Origin: Opitutales bacterium
GTDB lineage: Bacteria > Verrucomicrobiota > Verrucomicrobiia > Opitutales > UBA9783
Assembly: GCA_017479315.1 (NCBI GenBank)
Contig: JAFVCI010000078.1
Coordinates: forward strand, 1 to 24,550
Direction: 5' to 3'
DNA length: 24,550 bases
The notes beneath the pieces were generated by a model. The model was not told the DNA's origin. It saw only the letters and a program-made list of their open reading frames with translations, and did no database searches. The first letter of the stretch is position 1. Every line of letters starts with the position of its first letter. Positions 22,927 to 24,550 of the stretch are shown piece by piece. A program made the position numbers and the translations under genes.

Positions 22927-23142
22927 TCATTGGCGTACGGGAAGATACGACTGCCCATTCGTCGTCTCCGCCGGCACAAGGTATTGCCCCAATAACATCG
23001 GCTCTTCAAGCAATGCATCCAGCGGGATTGCTTTGTTGACGGGAAAATTGCCGCTGTGCGTTCTTCTCAGTTCCGCAAGATGCCCGCCACAGTCGAGCTT
23101 GAAACCGATGTCGTGTGCCGATACGAAAACGCCGTCGACTTG
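22927..23142 (-). pseudogene. truB: Relic of tRNA pseudouridine synthase B (truB), C-terminal part
   Basis: A 71-codon open frame with no start codon, bounded upstream by TGA (23143-23145) and ending with TGA at 22927. It reads GVFVSAHDIGFKLDCGGHL, AELRRTHSGNFPVNKAIPLD and ALLEEPMLLGQYLVPA, which follows the TruB C-terminus (family form: CSKGTYIRSLAHDIG, LGCGAHL, LRRTRSG). The conserved Arg and Leu of VRSLAH are missing (VSAH), and everything N-terminal of this motif is absent. Upstream lies the end of the TPR gene instead. In many bacteria truB directly precedes ribF, so this is a remnant in the ancestral place. A functional TruB, if the cell has one, must be encoded elsewhere. Confidence 0.75.
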
Positions 23143-23189
23143 TCACAAAAAAGCAAGCCTCAATTACCTTTTAGCTGGTGCGTTTCTCT

Positions 23190-23873
23190 TTATTTCCCCA
23201 TCTCCGGAAACAAAACCTCAATCTGTGTTGCAAGACCGGTACTCGGATCGTATCCGAGCAGTTGCGTTTTATAGTGAGAAAAATTTTGCGCATTTCCGCG
23301 TTTTCCGGCAACGTAACACAGACCGTACAACGCCTGCGAGTGAATATATTTGGATGTGCTTTTGCAGAGCGGATGAAATTCCTTTTCCGCTGCTTCCAAA
23401 TCGTTGACGTGCAACGCGGCAAATCCGCAACCAACCGACGCTTCGTCGCACAAAGGTTGGATCTTTAAGTGTGTTTTGGCTTTTTGATAATAACGCAACG
23501 CCCTTTCGTATTCCTTTGCCTTCATGCTTTCGTTTGCCTGCTCCAGGAAGACCAAGCCGCGCACGTTTGCGACGCCCGACGGCAAAGAAGCGCTCTCTGC
23601 CCAGGCGATGCGTTCCTCAAGCGTTGCCTTACTTTGATAATCCCGCAGGCATTTTTGAGCCTTGCGCTCGTTCATCCAACGGAACACGACGACAACTCCG
23701 CCGATGACGAAGGCGGTACAGGCAATACGAACCCACAGTTGCGCATGTTGAACCAGCCAATTCCAAATTTTCCGCTCGCGAACCGTGACATCCTGTTGCG
23801 GCTCGTGCTCGAATTCCGCGTTTTGTCCCGCTTCCGGAAAATGAAGAACCGACGGTGTTTTTTTCTCTTTCAC
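23190..23873 (-). CDS. Single-pass membrane protein with TPR-like domain
   Basis: The 227 residues have a cytoplasmic N-terminus of about 45 residues, one membrane segment (about 46-66, IACTAFVIGGVVVVF), and a periplasmic helical domain. The latter shows TPR spacing: ANVRGLVFLEQANESMKAKE, YERALRYYQKAKTHL and VGCGFAALHVNDLEAAEKEF. The layout recalls YfgM-like ancillary proteins, but I would not assign that function. The start is a GTG at 23873 with a very strong AAGGAGG only two bases away, which is unusually close; no better start follows. A possible promoter (TTGACG, 17-nt spacer, TAGAAG) lies just upstream. It is divergent from glgA and is followed by the truB relic 47 bases after its stop. 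Confidence 0.78.
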   Translation of the reverse strand: MKEKKTPSVLHFPEAGQNAEFEHEPQQDVTVRERKIWNWLVQHAQLWVRIACTAFVIGGVVVVFRWMNERKAQKCLRDYQSKATLEERIAWAESASLPSGVANVRGLVFLEQANESMKAKEYERALRYYQKAKTHLKIQPLCDEASVGCGFAALHVNDLEAAEKEFHPLCKSTSKYIHSQALYGLCYVAGKRGNAQNFSHYKTQLLGYDPSTGLATQIEVLFPEMGK

Positions 23874-23930
23874 ACCCTCCTTCTAACACAATATGCACCG
23901 TGCGTCAATGTTTCCGTCCGTGTGAAACGA

Positions 23931-23959
23931 TTGCGTTCGTCGGCAACAGGAATTATAAT
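23931..23959 (+). promoter_or_regulatory. Promoter of glgA
   Basis: TTGCGT (23931-23936, weak -35), a 17-nt spacer and a perfect TATAAT (23954-23959). Transcription would start near 23966, about five bases before the ATG at 23971. Confidence 0.6.
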
Positions 23960-23970
23960 AAAAATACTCT

Positions 23971-24550
23971 ATGCGCGTTTTGATCGCAACACCCGAGTGT
24001 TTTCCGTTCGTTACCACGGGCGGTTTGGGAGAAATGGTGAGCGGGTTTGTAAAAGCGCTGGCGCGACGCGGACACGAGGTGCATGTCGGATTGCCGCTAT
24101 ACGGGAGCGTTTGTCCGAGCGGCGATTGGACAAAAACCGACCATATCGCGGTACCGTTTGGCGGCGGGATACGTTTGTGCAGCGTTTGGACGCACGGTTC
24201 CGAAGGCGTAACGTATCATTTTATAGAATATCATGCGTATTTCGGCGGGAGCAATGTCTACGGCGGCGAAAACGAAGGCGAACGTTTCGCGTTCTTTTGC
24301 CGCGCTTTGCTCGCCGTCTGCGAACACTTCCGTTGGTTCCCCGAAGTTATCCATGCGCACGATTGGACGACGGCACTGTTGCCCGTGTACCTGAATACAA
24401 CCCTATCGCACACGCCGTTGTGTCAAACGGCGACGGTTTTTACCATCCATAATTTGAACTACCAGGGGCTTTTTTCGCCGTCTCTGCTGTATCGCGCCGG
24501 AATTCCGATGTCTGAATTTCGTTCCGATCGTCTGGAGGCATTGGGATACG
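23971..24550 (+). CDS. glgA: Glycogen/starch synthase GlgA, N-terminal 193 residues (cut by window edge)
   Basis: GT5 glycosyltransferase that extends alpha-1,4-glucan from ADP-glucose. The N-terminal domain is clear: MRVLIATPECFPFVTTGGLG (1-20), then EMVSGFVKALARRGHEV, FFCRALLAVCEHF, HAHDWTTALLPVYL (about 129-142) and FTIHNLNYQGLF (about 152-163). One key position differs: most GlgA have KTGGL, whose Lys contacts ADP-glucose, but here the DNA reads Thr-Thr-Gly-Gly-Leu. The C-terminal catalytic half lies beyond the window, so activity cannot be judged. No ribosome binding site precedes the ATG, and the TATAAT box ends 11 bases upstream, suggesting a nearly leaderless message. No other glycogen gene is in view. 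Confidence 0.9.
   Translation, partial: MRVLIATPECFPFVTTGGLGEMVSGFVKALARRGHEVHVGLPLYGSVCPSGDWTKTDHIAVPFGGGIRLCSVWTHGSEGVTYHFIEYHAYFGGSNVYGGENEGERFAFFCRALLAVCEHFRWFPEVIHAHDWTTALLPVYLNTTLSHTPLCQTATVFTIHNLNYQGLFSPSLLYRAGIPMSEFRSDRLEALGY

Noticed and set aside
22693..22995. 100-codon plus-strand ORF
   Set aside because: Opposite the signal-peptide ORF and the truB relic; Lys-rich and unconvincing.
23033..23407. 124-codon plus-strand ORF
   Set aside because: Opposite the truB relic and the TPR gene, both of which read as real coding sequence on the minus strand.
1..24550. CRISPR arrays, insertion sequences, phage or defence islands
   Set aside because: No regularly spaced repeats, transposase, integrase or recognised defence domains were found on either strand.

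Overview
The window looks like ordinary chromosome of a Gram-negative bacterium. It carries an LptF/LptG-type lipopolysaccharide-export permease, rpsO-pnp, dnaG, accD, ribF, comEC, comF, a tRNA-Gly gene, two zinc-free ribosomal protein genes, and the start of a glycogen/starch synthase gene. I see no transposase, phage gene, integrase or CRISPR array. The mix of genes and the wording of several proteins (DnaG, AccD, L36, short-start RibF) suggest the PVC group, perhaps Verrucomicrobiota of the Opitutae/Puniceicoccales type. That placement is an inference from memory of these families, not a search. Most genes are GC-balanced to GC-rich, but a few (GrpB-like gene, rpiB, the unknown gene left of the truB relic) are clearly AT-richer.

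Layout. 1-2055, minus strand: the 5' part of dnaG (cut by the window edge), preceded by an LptF/LptG permease gene. 2334-4826, minus: a class II UvrA-like ABC ATPase. 4985-8330, minus: a run of an rRNA uracil methyltransferase, a GrpB/UPF0157 protein, a short-chain dehydrogenase and a GNAT acetyltransferase. 8800-10554, minus: a large protein I do not recognise. 10589-11227, minus: rpmE (type B), rpmJ (type B) and tRNA-Gly(TCC). 11228-11737: about 510 bases with no firm gene, but with one small well-started ORF and two hairpins. 11738-14104, minus: exoD-comF-accD. 14335-18950, plus: rpsO-pnp, rpiB and a predicted Na+/H+ antiporter. 19101-23873, minus: a TPR membrane protein, a truB relic, two overlapping unknown ORFs, ribF and comEC. 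23971 to the end, plus: glgA (partial).

Two themes stand out. First, loss of zinc ligands in core proteins. The DnaG zinc finger keeps one of its four ligands, the AccD zinc finger keeps one of four, and both ribosomal proteins encoded here (L31, L36) are the zinc-free type. The ComF and UvrA-like cysteine pairs are kept. Second, erosion around the old truB-ribF locus. A 71-codon remnant of the TruB C-terminus lies where truB would be expected, ribF lacks a recognisable riboflavin kinase domain, and comEC lacks the C-terminal metallo-beta-lactamase domain. The antiporter and glgA genes also each have a perfect TATAAT box ending only 10-11 nt before the start codon and no ribosome binding site, which suggests leaderless or nearly leaderless mRNAs.
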